Assembly: GCA_037139575.1 (NCBI GenBank)
Contig: JBAXGD010000011.1
Coordinates: 1 to 13,324 of the forward strand
Reading direction: 5' to 3'
Length of the DNA: 13,324 bases
Source of the DNA: CAIYEO01 sp037139575
GTDB lineage: Bacteria; Patescibacteriota; Saccharimonadia; Saccharimonadales; UBA4665
Positions 6,461 to 13,322 of this stretch are shown here, piece after piece. The position numbers and the translations under genes were made by a program. Within the stretch, counting starts at the first letter, position 1; the number at the start of each line of letters is the position of its first letter. A model generated the notes under the pieces. The model worked only from the letters and a program-made list of their open reading frames with translations, did not search any database and was not told the origin of the DNA.

Positions 6461-6936
6461 TGTCAGTAATGAAAGAATATAAATACAGGTCTAATGTGTC
6501 TGCCATTATTTTTGATGCTAATAAAAGATTTCTGATGGTCCATAAAGTTGACACTCCAAACAGACAACTAGATTTTGTAAAAGGAGGAATTGGAGCTGAT
6601 GAGACTGAAAAAGAAGCTTTAGCCCGGGAGATCAGAGAAGAAATTGGTGGAAATTTAGAGTATGAGATTATTAATAAAAGCACCATTAGACTTATATATA
6701 AATGGCCTAAAAAACTTGTAGATAAGTTTAAATACAGAGGTCAAGATAGGAAAAGTTACTGGGTAAACTTTAAGAGTGGAGAAATAGAGCTGGATAATAG
6801 TGAACTTTCTAGCTATATTTGGTTGGACGAAAAAGAAATGATTCAAAAATTAAGAAAAGACAGATTCTCTAAATCTGATGTAAATACCTTATTGAAAGAA
6901 TGGGAAATAATTAAAAATAACAACAATATTTTATAG
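6460..6936 (+). CDS. RppH-like NUDIX hydrolase
   Basis: This 158-residue NUDIX enzyme resembles RppH/diadenosine-polyphosphate hydrolases, which remove pyrophosphate from triphosphorylated 5' RNA ends or cleave ApnN. The resemblance goes beyond the box: YRSNV (9-13) parallels YRPNV near the RppH N-terminus, YKWPKKL (80-86) parallels YKLPKRL, and GQDRKSYWVNF (94-104) parallels GQKQKWFLLQL. The box spans 42-64: G42, five residues, E48, seven residues, REIREEIGG; E57, E60 and E61 are present, and the last position is Gly where a hydrophobic residue is usual. It is the last gene of the trhO unit and overlaps its upstream neighbour by one base. RNA decapping is likely but Ap4A hydrolysis is an alternative. 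Confidence 0.9.
   Translation: MSVMKEYKYRSNVSAIIFDANKRFLMVHKVDTPNRQLDFVKGGIGADETEKEALAREIREEIGGNLEYEIINKSTIRLIYKWPKKLVDKFKYRGQDRKSYWVNFKSGEIELDNSELSSYIWLDEKEMIQKLRKDRFSKSDVNTLLKEWEIIKNNNNIL
6760..6774 (+). repeat. 15-bp direct repeat, copy inside the RppH-like gene
   Basis: TGGGTAAACTTTAAG occurs here, coding for W-V-N-F-K of the RppH-like protein, and again exactly at 7001-7015 in the following spacer. The matching extends a few bases leftward with one gap (GTTA-C-TGGG against GTTA-TT-TGGG). Confidence 0.6.
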
Positions 6937-6941
6937 TTTTT

Positions 6942-6956
6942 ATTTAGTCATGGCCA
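6942..6956 (+). repeat. 15-bp direct repeat, copy upstream of the glycan operon
   Basis: ATTTAGTCATGGCCA occurs here and again exactly at 9434-9448, where it spans the GH57 stop and the GH15 start codon. In this copy the ATG opens only a five-codon frame (MAITL, stop at 6965-6967). The copy is also part of a 16-base near-palindrome AGTcATGG/CCATcACT (6946-6961) with one mismatched pair. Confidence 0.55.
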
Positions 6957-6967
6957 TCACTCTTTGA

Positions 6968-6973
6968 TATAAT
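6968..6973 (+). promoter_or_regulatory. Upstream -10 candidate for the glycan operon
   Basis: A perfect TATAAT. With 18 bases spacing, a weak -35 TTAGTC lies at 6944-6949, inside the 15-bp repeat copy. Transcription would begin near 6980 and give a leader of about 70 bases. It may act beside the closer promoter at 7028-7036. Confidence 0.35.
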
Positions 6974-7000
6974 TATAAGTGTAAAAAAGGTTATGTTATT

Positions 7001-7015
7001 TGGGTAAACTTTAAG
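7001..7015 (+). repeat. 15-bp direct repeat, spacer copy
   Basis: This is the second exact copy of TGGGTAAACTTTAAG (first at 6760-6774). It lies between the two candidate promoters of the glycan operon. Confidence 0.6.
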
Positions 7016-7027
7016 TAATTAAACAGG

Positions 7028-7036
7028 TGTAATAAT
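7028..7036 (+). promoter_or_regulatory. Extended -10 promoter of the glycan operon
   Basis: TGTAATAAT matches the TGn-TATAAT form with one change, like the elements in front of typA and trhO. The predicted start near 7043 leaves about seven bases before the ATG at 7050, which has no close Shine-Dalgarno sequence. Confidence 0.4.
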
Positions 7037-7049
7037 ACAAAAATCGACT

Positions 7050-8234
7050 ATGAGGGTATTGATGTTAGGTTGGGAATTACCTCCACACAACAGTGGTGGA
7101 TTAGGTGTTGCCTGTTTTCAGCTGTGTAAGTCTCTAGCAAAAAACAATGTAGATATTGAGTTTGTTCTTCCTTATAAGACTGATCAACAAAATGATTTTA
7201 TGAAGATTCATTCCACGACTCCGATGAACTACACCAAGCTAAAACATCACCTCAATGTCTATGACGGAGCTAATTATCTTTCTACACACGCCGTTACGAG
7301 CGAGCAATTAAATTATGAAAATTATGTTGCCAGTAAGGCACAAGAAAACGAGTACGATATAATTCATGCCCATGATTGGCTAACATTTAGGGCGGCTATG
7401 AAAGCCAAGCAAGCAACCAACCTACCATTAATAGTTCATGTTCATTCGATAGAATCAGATAGATCTGGTGGTGAATCTGGCAACCCTATGATACGAGATA
7501 TTGAGCGCCTTGGACTGATGATGGCAGATAAGGTCATAGCAGTTAGTCAAATGACCAAAGAATCTATTGCTCGAGAGTACGACATTCCTCTAGATAAAAT
7601 AAGCGTGGTACATAACAGTCTAGATATAGATGAACTGGACGAACTTGATAACGACAATGTATATGAGTACATCGAGTTATTAAAATCGAATGGCTATAAA
7701 GTTGTAACCAATGTGGGCAGACTAACTATCCAAAAGAATATTACAGGCCTACTTTATGCAGCAAAAGATGTAGTAGATATTTTGCCCAAGACTTTATTTC
7801 TAATAGTCGGCGATGGTGACCAGTACCATGAGCTGATTTCATTAAGTGCCGAACTCGGAATACTGCAGAATGTAATATTTGCAGGATTTCAGCGAGGCAA
7901 AAAGTGGCGAGATGCCTTCGGTATTGCTGATCTATTTGTGATGCCATCAGTATCTGAGCCTTTTGGAATAACACCGCTTGAAGCCATAAACTACGGAACA
8001 CCTTCTTTAATCTCTTATCAGTCTGGAGTTAGTGAGATCTATAAAAACTGCCTGAAGGTCGACTTTTGGGATAAGGATGAAATGGTCAACAAAATCGTTG
8101 GGTTCCTGAGAAATGAAGGACTTGCAAAGACTATGCGACAAATGGCCACAGAAGAAATTATGTCTATGACTTGGGATAAATCTGCAAAAGCTACAATTAA
8201 GGAATACTCCAAACATAAAAAGGTGCTGGCATGA
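7050..8234 (+). CDS. GT4-family glycosyltransferase, glycogen-synthase-like
   Basis: This 394-residue GT-B enzyme transfers a sugar from a nucleotide-sugar donor. The N-terminal acceptor domain starts with LMLGWELPPHNSGGLG (4-19), where GGLG at 16-19 is the donor-phosphate loop typical of glycogen synthase-like enzymes, and contains HAHDW (106-110). The donor domain has GRLTIQKN (223-230, with Arg224 and Lys229) and the E-x7-E motif EPFGITPLE (303-311). There is no signal peptide or membrane helix. The following genes encode GH57 and GH15 enzymes with overlapping or near-abutting ends, so an alpha-1,4-glucan or related alpha-glucoside is the likely product. It could instead make a small glucoside; the donor (ADP- or UDP-glucose) cannot be told from sequence. 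No glgC or branching enzyme is in the window. Confidence 0.92.
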   Translation: MRVLMLGWELPPHNSGGLGVACFQLCKSLAKNNVDIEFVLPYKTDQQNDFMKIHSTTPMNYTKLKHHLNVYDGANYLSTHAVTSEQLNYENYVASKAQENEYDIIHAHDWLTFRAAMKAKQATNLPLIVHVHSIESDRSGGESGNPMIRDIERLGLMMADKVIAVSQMTKESIAREYDIPLDKISVVHNSLDIDELDELDNDNVYEYIELLKSNGYKVVTNVGRLTIQKNITGLLYAAKDVVDILPKTLFLIVGDGDQYHELISLSAELGILQNVIFAGFQRGKKWRDAFGIADLFVMPSVSEPFGITPLEAINYGTPSLISYQSGVSEIYKNCLKVDFWDKDEMVNKIVGFLRNEGLAKTMRQMATEEIMSMTWDKSAKATIKEYSKHKKVLA

Positions 8235-9439
8235 AAAAATCTATAGTCCTATATTTGCATGCCCATCAGCCATACAGAGTTAAGGATTATTCCGTTTTTG
8301 AAGTTGGAAAAAATCATGACTATTTTTCCTGGGATGATTCAGATCCTAATGGTAATCAGAAGATAATAGATAAAGTATCTGAGAAATCATATATCCCAAC
8401 CAACAAGAAATTGATACATTTACTGAAAACATATCCCGAGTTCAAGGTGAGCATGTCTATTACTGGTACTTTAATTACCGAACTGGAAAAGTGGGCACCG
8501 GAAGTTTTGCAGTCATTTGTCGATCTTGTTAAAACTGGAAAAGTAGAAATAGTCGCAGAAACATACCACCATAGCTTAGCTTTTTTCTATTCCTTACAAG
8601 AGTTCGAAATTCAGGTCAGAATGCACCGCGAGAAGATCGAATCTATTTTTGGCCAAACCCCAAAAGTCTTTAGAAACACTGAACTTGCATACAATAATGA
8701 TCTTGCTATTTGGGCAGATAAAGCTGGGTACAAAGGAATTCTGGCCGAAGGATGGGATAAGGTGCTTGGCTGGAGAAATTCAAATCACCTATATAAGCCA
8801 ATTAATACCCAAAATATAAAGCTTCTGATGAAAAACTATAAGCTTTCTGATGATATTGCGTTTAGATTTGGTAATAGGAACTGGAATGAGTGGCCACTTA
8901 CTGCGGATAAGTATATAAATTGGATTAACGATTCCCAGGACTCGGAAATCTTTAATTTATTCATGGATTATGAAACCTTTGGCGAGCATCAATGGGAAGA
9001 TACTGGAATATTCGATTTCTTGGAAAATATGGTCCCGATTTGGCTCAAGGATGAAAATAATACTTTCATGACTGTATCTGACGCAATTGATAGCTATAAA
9101 GTAGTGGACACTATTGATGTTCCAGAAACTGTAACCTGGGCAGATACCGAAAGAGACCTATCTGCCTGGCTCGGAAATGCCATGCAACAACAAGCAATTA
9201 AAGCCATATACAGTCTGTCTTCAAAAATACTTGGAACGGATGACTGGAGTTTAATTGAAGACTGGCGAAGACTTCAGACCTCCGATCACTTTTACTATAT
9301 GTGTACAAAATATTTCAATGATGGTGATATTCACGCTTATTTTAGTCCATATAAAACGCCATACGACGCAACAATAAACTTTATGAATGCATGGCATGAT
9401 TTAAGATTCCGACTAAATGAAAAAGGAGTTGAGATTTAG
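8231..9439 (+). CDS. GH57 family glycoside hydrolase (alpha-amylase type)
   Basis: This 402-residue enzyme belongs to GH57, which holds alpha-amylases, 4-alpha-glucanotransferases, amylopullulanases and branching enzymes. The five conserved regions can be seen: HAHQPYR (10-16); GKVEIVAETYHHSL (103-116); FRNTELAY (147-154) with nucleophile Glu151; FMDYETFGEH (244-253) with catalytic acid/base Asp246; and ERDLSAWLGN (307-316). The length matches short intracellular alpha-amylase-type members. It has no signal peptide, so it acts in the cytoplasm. The ATG overlaps the upstream TGA by four bases and has AGGTG five bases before it. With the GT4 and GH15 partners it probably trims or rearranges an internal alpha-glucan; hydrolase versus transferase activity is unresolved. 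Confidence 0.94.
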   Translation: MKKSIVLYLHAHQPYRVKDYSVFEVGKNHDYFSWDDSDPNGNQKIIDKVSEKSYIPTNKKLIHLLKTYPEFKVSMSITGTLITELEKWAPEVLQSFVDLVKTGKVEIVAETYHHSLAFFYSLQEFEIQVRMHREKIESIFGQTPKVFRNTELAYNNDLAIWADKAGYKGILAEGWDKVLGWRNSNHLYKPINTQNIKLLMKNYKLSDDIAFRFGNRNWNEWPLTADKYINWINDSQDSEIFNLFMDYETFGEHQWEDTGIFDFLENMVPIWLKDENNTFMTVSDAIDSYKVVDTIDVPETVTWADTERDLSAWLGNAMQQQAIKAIYSLSSKILGTDDWSLIEDWRRLQTSDHFYYMCTKYFNDGDIHAYFSPYKTPYDATINFMNAWHDLRFRLNEKGVEI

Positions 9440-9448
9440 TCATGGCCA
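9434..9448 (+). repeat. 15-bp direct repeat, copy at the GH57/GH15 junction
   Basis: ATTTAGTCATGGCCA covers the last sense codon and TAG stop of GH57 and the first codons of GH15. It is identical to 6942-6956 upstream of the operon. Confidence 0.55.
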
Positions 9449-11376
9449 GACCAGTAATTCTTGGCAATAGTCAGCTTACAGTTGGACTAGACGAGCAGGG
9501 GCTAGTTAAGGATTTCTACTATCCATATGTCGGTCTTGAAAACTTAAGTTCTTCTAAGGGTTTAGGTCATAAAATTGGAATTTGGGTAGATTCTAAATTT
9601 TCTTGGGTTGATGATAGCTGGGAAAACAAAGTCGATTTTTACCCTGATGCCCTAATAAGTAGTATTAGTCTTACTAACAAAGAGATGCAGGTTGAACTGC
9701 TTTGTGAAGATTTTGTAGATAGTGAATTCAATGTATTTGGTAGAAGAATTAAGATTACCAATCTTTCTGATAAGCCTAGAACAATTAAATTTTTTATGCA
9801 CCAAATGTTCGAAATATCTAGCTTAGGAAGGTCAGACACTGCATTCTTTGTCCCGGAAGATAACTATATTCTAGATTACAAAGGCAGGTATAACTTACTT
9901 ATTTATGGTCAAACATCTGACGGTAAAGGTTTTGATCAGTGCGCCATCGGGAACTATGATTTAGCAAGCAACAATGGAACGTTCAAAGATGCTGAAGATG
10001 GGGTACTCTCTAATAACCCCGTAGAGCATGGAGCTATAGATTCAGTACTTGGATTTACAATCAGCCTGGATTCTAAAGCCAGCGACTTTGTCGATTATTG
10101 GATTGTTGCATCGGATAATCAGTTCAATGCTGAAAAAATCCATAACCGAATAAAACTAGATTCGCTACAAAAGCACTTAGATAAAACTAGAAATTCTTGG
10201 CATGACTGGTTCAAGATTGCAGACTCAAAGCTTTCTAAAATAGACAAAAAATATCTTCCAATTGTTAAGAAGTCTTTGATGATAATTAAGGCCCACACCG
10301 ATAAAAGAGGCGGAATTATAGCATCATGCGACTCAACAATTTATAACTACAATAAAGATTACTATAGCTATGCCTGGCCTAGAGACGGTGCCTATGCAAT
10401 GTGGCCACTAATTAGAATGGGTTATACTGAGGAACCAAAAGCTTTCTTCGATTTTTGTAGAGACACCTTGAGCCCAGACGGTTACATGATGCATAAATAC
10501 CAGCCAGATAAAGCTATAGGGAGTACCTGGCATCCTTTGATACACGGCAAGCGTAAGGAGCTGGCAATTCAAGAAGACGAAACCGCACTTGTCATATATA
10601 TGCTTGGACAGTTCTATTACTATACAGACGACAAGGACTACATTTACAAGCTATACGAAACTCTAATTAAACCAGCAGCTAATTTTATGGCTTCTTATTT
10701 TGATGATGTTACAAATCTTCCCCATGCAAGCTATGATTTATGGGAGGAGAAATTTCTAACCTCAACCTATACTGTTGCACTTACATATCAGGCATTAAAT
10801 GTAGCTGTACAGTTTGCCGAGAAGTTTGAATACCCCGACGATGCCATAAGCTGGAAAAGTGCAGCAAGCAGAATCGCCAATAATATAGATAAACTTTATG
10901 ATGAAAAACTTGGCTATTTTGTTAAAGGTTTCTATCTTAATGAAAATAGCTCTCTAGATATGGATAAAGTTTTAGATGTTTCAAGCTTTTACGGTGGAAT
11001 GATGTTCGGACAAAATATAATACCTCCTGAAAAAATCCATAAAACCCTAGAGTCTATAAATACAAAGCTTATCAAGAAAACACCTATTGGTGGAGCTGTG
11101 AGGTATGAGAATGATCATTACTTTGAATCTAAGCCACCAATACTAGGTAACCCATGGCACGTTACCACTCTATGGATAGCTCAGTACTACATCGGTATGG
11201 GATCTGTAGACAAGGGAGTGGATCTGATTGATTTGTCGCTAAAATATAGTCTTTTGAGCGGTGTTTTGAGTGAACAATTTAACCCAAATGATGGAAAGCC
11301 TATTTCAGTAGCACCACTAGTCTGGAGTCACGCAGAACTCATAAACACAATTTTAGATTTAAGTCTCTCGAGCTAA
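9442..11376 (+). CDS. GH15 family glucoamylase-type glycoside hydrolase
   Basis: This 644-residue protein has the bacterial GH15 layout: an N-terminal beta-sandwich domain (about 1-255) and an (alpha/alpha)6 barrel (about 270-640). The catalytic landmarks are GGIIAS (290-295), YAWPRDGAY (310-318), the acid motif DLWEEK (432-437, with Glu435 or Glu436 as proton donor) and the base motif SEQFNPNDG (610-618, Glu611) followed by PLVWSHAEL (625-633). GH15 enzymes release beta-glucose from the non-reducing ends of alpha-glucans; some bacterial and archaeal relatives are trehalases, so trehalose is an alternative substrate. There is no signal peptide, so it works on an internal substrate. The start lies two bases after the GH57 stop; AAGGAG is 13 bases upstream, a long spacing, so coupling probably helps. 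Confidence 0.95.
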   Translation: MARPVILGNSQLTVGLDEQGLVKDFYYPYVGLENLSSSKGLGHKIGIWVDSKFSWVDDSWENKVDFYPDALISSISLTNKEMQVELLCEDFVDSEFNVFGRRIKITNLSDKPRTIKFFMHQMFEISSLGRSDTAFFVPEDNYILDYKGRYNLLIYGQTSDGKGFDQCAIGNYDLASNNGTFKDAEDGVLSNNPVEHGAIDSVLGFTISLDSKASDFVDYWIVASDNQFNAEKIHNRIKLDSLQKHLDKTRNSWHDWFKIADSKLSKIDKKYLPIVKKSLMIIKAHTDKRGGIIASCDSTIYNYNKDYYSYAWPRDGAYAMWPLIRMGYTEEPKAFFDFCRDTLSPDGYMMHKYQPDKAIGSTWHPLIHGKRKELAIQEDETALVIYMLGQFYYYTDDKDYIYKLYETLIKPAANFMASYFDDVTNLPHASYDLWEEKFLTSTYTVALTYQALNVAVQFAEKFEYPDDAISWKSAASRIANNIDKLYDEKLGYFVKGFYLNENSSLDMDKVLDVSSFYGGMMFGQNIIPPEKIHKTLESINTKLIKKTPIGGAVRYENDHYFESKPPILGNPWHVTTLWIAQYYIGMGSVDKGVDLIDLSLKYSLLSGVLSEQFNPNDGKPISVAPLVWSHAELINTILDLSLSS

Positions 11377-11395
11377 TACCAACCTGAGTAAGCAC

Positions 11396-11424
11396 TTGCA
11401 TTATAAATATAAATGAATTACTAT
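11396..11424 (+). promoter_or_regulatory. Candidate promoter of the lectin surface protein
   Basis: TTGCAT (11396-11401) and TACTAT (11419-11424) lie 17 bases apart in the 83-base spacer between the GH15 gene and the lectin gene. Both hexamers are imperfect. The leader of about 30 bases would contain AAGGA (11447-11451), eight bases before the ATG. No hairpin-plus-T-run terminator is seen for the glycan operon, so some read-through is possible. Confidence 0.3.
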
Positions 11425-11459
11425 AAGCCCAAAGACTAAAATAAATAAGGAACAATATA

Positions 11460-13121
11460 ATGATAAAAAAACTAAATAACAGGGGCTTCTCTCACATTGA
11501 GTCGTTCTTGCTAGTAATGGTATTAGTTGTAATATCTGGCGTAGGATACTACGTTTTCAAGCACAACAAGTCAGCACATGCTGGAAGTCAAGTTGTTGCC
11601 ACAATTAATACAAAACACAAAGCATTAGATGACGGCGATTTTACTATTCTTGCTTGTAAACAAAATGTACTAGACACTGTTAGTAAAGCAACAACAAAAT
11701 ATAATATCACCAGCTCAGCTAGTTTTGCTAACCCAGCTAGCATAAAAAACGGTGCATATGGCACGACTACTTCTTATTTTATTGAGGTTAATGGGACAGT
11801 TGTTGCTGGGAGCAAAGATAGTACAGACGTAAAAACAATAAACGAAGCACCTTGGGATTCAGCAGGAATTACTGCAACTCCAAAGACAATTCCTACAATT
11901 GATACATTAGGCATTAAAAACGAAAATCCTCAAATCACATTTGGAATTTCAATTTCGAATACATTTGCGACACCTAAAAAACCACTAACTAAGAACGACT
12001 ACACAAATCAATTATCTAGCGCAGTTGTTAAGCTAAAAGCCATACCGAATTGCAATGAACCTACTTCTAAGTTTGCTGGTGCCAAAACGAGCCTAGCATT
12101 AACAAATGGAATCACGATAGAACAAGGAGATCGACTAATATCTGCAAACAATAAATATATGTTAAAAATGCAGTCAGATGGTAATTTAGTGGAATATAAC
12201 GTTAAAACCAAGAACTCTAAATGGCAATCAGGCACTGCAGGTCACCCACACGCATTTGCTAGAATCAACGATGGAAATCTTGAAGTTACTAACCCAACGA
12301 TAGTGAAGAATAATGGAACTCCATTATGGCAATCTAATACTGCGGGTCACCCTGGTGCAATAATAACTCTAGATGAAGCAGGCTACCTTAATATAAAAAC
12401 AGCTCAAGGTTTGATGCTCTGGACTACAAAACCTCAGCCAGTTACAGCTCAAACTGCACCTACACTTATTAATTTTAAGACTAACAAGAATATTGATTTC
12501 AGCGTGAGCCCTAATAACCCCTATGCTTACGTACTATCTTCAGTCGATAATTCATTCGTATTGAGATTGGAAAATAACGGCAATCTAGTGGAGTATGGCA
12601 ACAATCAGGCTGTTTGGAGCACTCAAACTGACGGTGATACTGGTAATTATACTTTCCACATGGAGAATGATGGTAACCTGTCAATCTATGGAGGTGGAGG
12701 AGACCTGGTTTGGGCTTCTCAAACTGCTAACCAAGGTGCTGCTAGCTTATCGTTAAACATGTATAACTTCTTAACAATCAATGATTCAGCAGGTAACTCA
12801 ATTTGGAATAATGTTCCCCATATATCGTTAAACACAAGCCAGGATCAATCTATTCCCCCTACAGATCCACCAGCATGCAATGTAAACTTCCCATTATTTA
12901 TTGGATCTTGCGGTGCTAACGTTACCAATCTTCAAAATAAGATAAATTCAAAGATTAAAAGAAACCTAGTAGTTGATGGAGTGTTCGGCGCCGATACTTG
13001 TGATGCTGTGGTAAGTTTAAAAGTTTACGTGAATAATTTCGAAAAATCTATTTTCCCTAAGCAAAATGGACAGTTTGATTGCGTCGTTGGCGACGTAATG
13101 AAAGGTTACCTGGGGCTATAA
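11460..13121 (+). CDS. Pilin-leader surface protein with two bulb-type lectin domains and a peptidoglycan-binding domain
   Basis: This 553-residue exported protein begins with a type IV prepilin-like signal: basic MIKKLNNRG, cleavage expected between Gly9 and Phe10, Glu14 at mature position 5, then a hydrophobic helix (about 15-33). Residues 45-205 form an unrecognised extracellular region. Two bulb-type (monocot mannose-binding, beta-prism II) lectin domains follow. The first (about 216-325) contains a complete QxDxNxVxY motif, QSDGNLVEY (238-246); the second (about 340-452) has degenerate copies, ENNGNLVEY (371-379) and ENDGNLSIY (402-410). After a PPTDPPA linker, residues 473-551 match a PG_binding_1 domain with LVVDGVFGADTCDAV (503-517). 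Six cysteines outside the leader could form disulfides. Likely role: a cell-surface adhesin binding host glycans or wall. Start supported by AAGGA. Confidence 0.92.
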   Translation: MIKKLNNRGFSHIESFLLVMVLVVISGVGYYVFKHNKSAHAGSQVVATINTKHKALDDGDFTILACKQNVLDTVSKATTKYNITSSASFANPASIKNGAYGTTTSYFIEVNGTVVAGSKDSTDVKTINEAPWDSAGITATPKTIPTIDTLGIKNENPQITFGISISNTFATPKKPLTKNDYTNQLSSAVVKLKAIPNCNEPTSKFAGAKTSLALTNGITIEQGDRLISANNKYMLKMQSDGNLVEYNVKTKNSKWQSGTAGHPHAFARINDGNLEVTNPTIVKNNGTPLWQSNTAGHPGAIITLDEAGYLNIKTAQGLMLWTTKPQPVTAQTAPTLINFKTNKNIDFSVSPNNPYAYVLSSVDNSFVLRLENNGNLVEYGNNQAVWSTQTDGDTGNYTFHMENDGNLSIYGGGGDLVWASQTANQGAASLSLNMYNFLTINDSAGNSIWNNVPHISLNTSQDQSIPPTDPPACNVNFPLFIGSCGANVTNLQNKINSKIKRNLVVDGVFGADTCDAVVSLKVYVNNFEKSIFPKQNGQFDCVVGDVMKGYLGL

Positions 13122-13136
13122 TGTTTAGGAAGCTTT

Positions 13137-13322
13137 CTATTGTTCAATTCGTATAAGAACTTTGATGTCTTCAGCTAATTTATCTAATAAATAGTTAGGC
13201 ACATCTCGATTTTTTACTACTTTATATACTGATTCATACCACCAAATCTGATCAGACAAATTCTTAGTTGTAAACCTGTCCCAGAGCTTATCTCCAATAT
13301 CCTCATAGTCAAAAAGTGTTGA
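13137..13322 (-). CDS. C-terminal part of an unknown protein, cut by the right edge
   Basis: A minus-strand frame is open from the right edge to a TAG at 13139-13137, giving 61 residues that begin STLFDYEDIGDKLWDRF and end VLIRIEQ. It is rich in charged residues and tryptophan, looks helical, and has no membrane segment. Neither of the other two minus frames stays open here. The gene converges on the lectin gene with only 15 bases between the stops. I do not recognise the family; the start lies outside the window. Confidence 0.6.
   Translation of the reverse strand, partial: STLFDYEDIGDKLWDRFTTKNLSDQIWWYESVYKVVKNRDVPNYLLDKLAEDIKVLIRIEQ

Larger units (their letters stand above)
6965..7018 (+). 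pseudogene. Possible decayed fragment of an RppH-like gene
   Basis: In the frame from 6968 to the TAA at 7016-7018 the spacer reads YNYKCKKGYVIWVNFK. The RppH-like gene just upstream has IYKWPKK followed later by SYWVNFK. The WVNFK part is an exact 15-bp DNA match (7001-7015) and TAAAAAA is shared next to the YK motif. It could be the remains of a tandem duplication that lost most of its sequence. The evidence is short and the copy may be coincidental. Confidence 0.25.

Noticed and set aside
6950..6967. Five-codon frame MAITL as a regulatory leader peptide
   Set aside because: It has no ribosome binding site, lies upstream of the likelier promoter, and shows no repeated-codon attenuation design.
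13128..13138. AGGAAGCTTTC hairpin between the convergent genes as a terminator
   Set aside because: The arms are short and imperfect, there is almost no loop, and no T-run follows on either strand.
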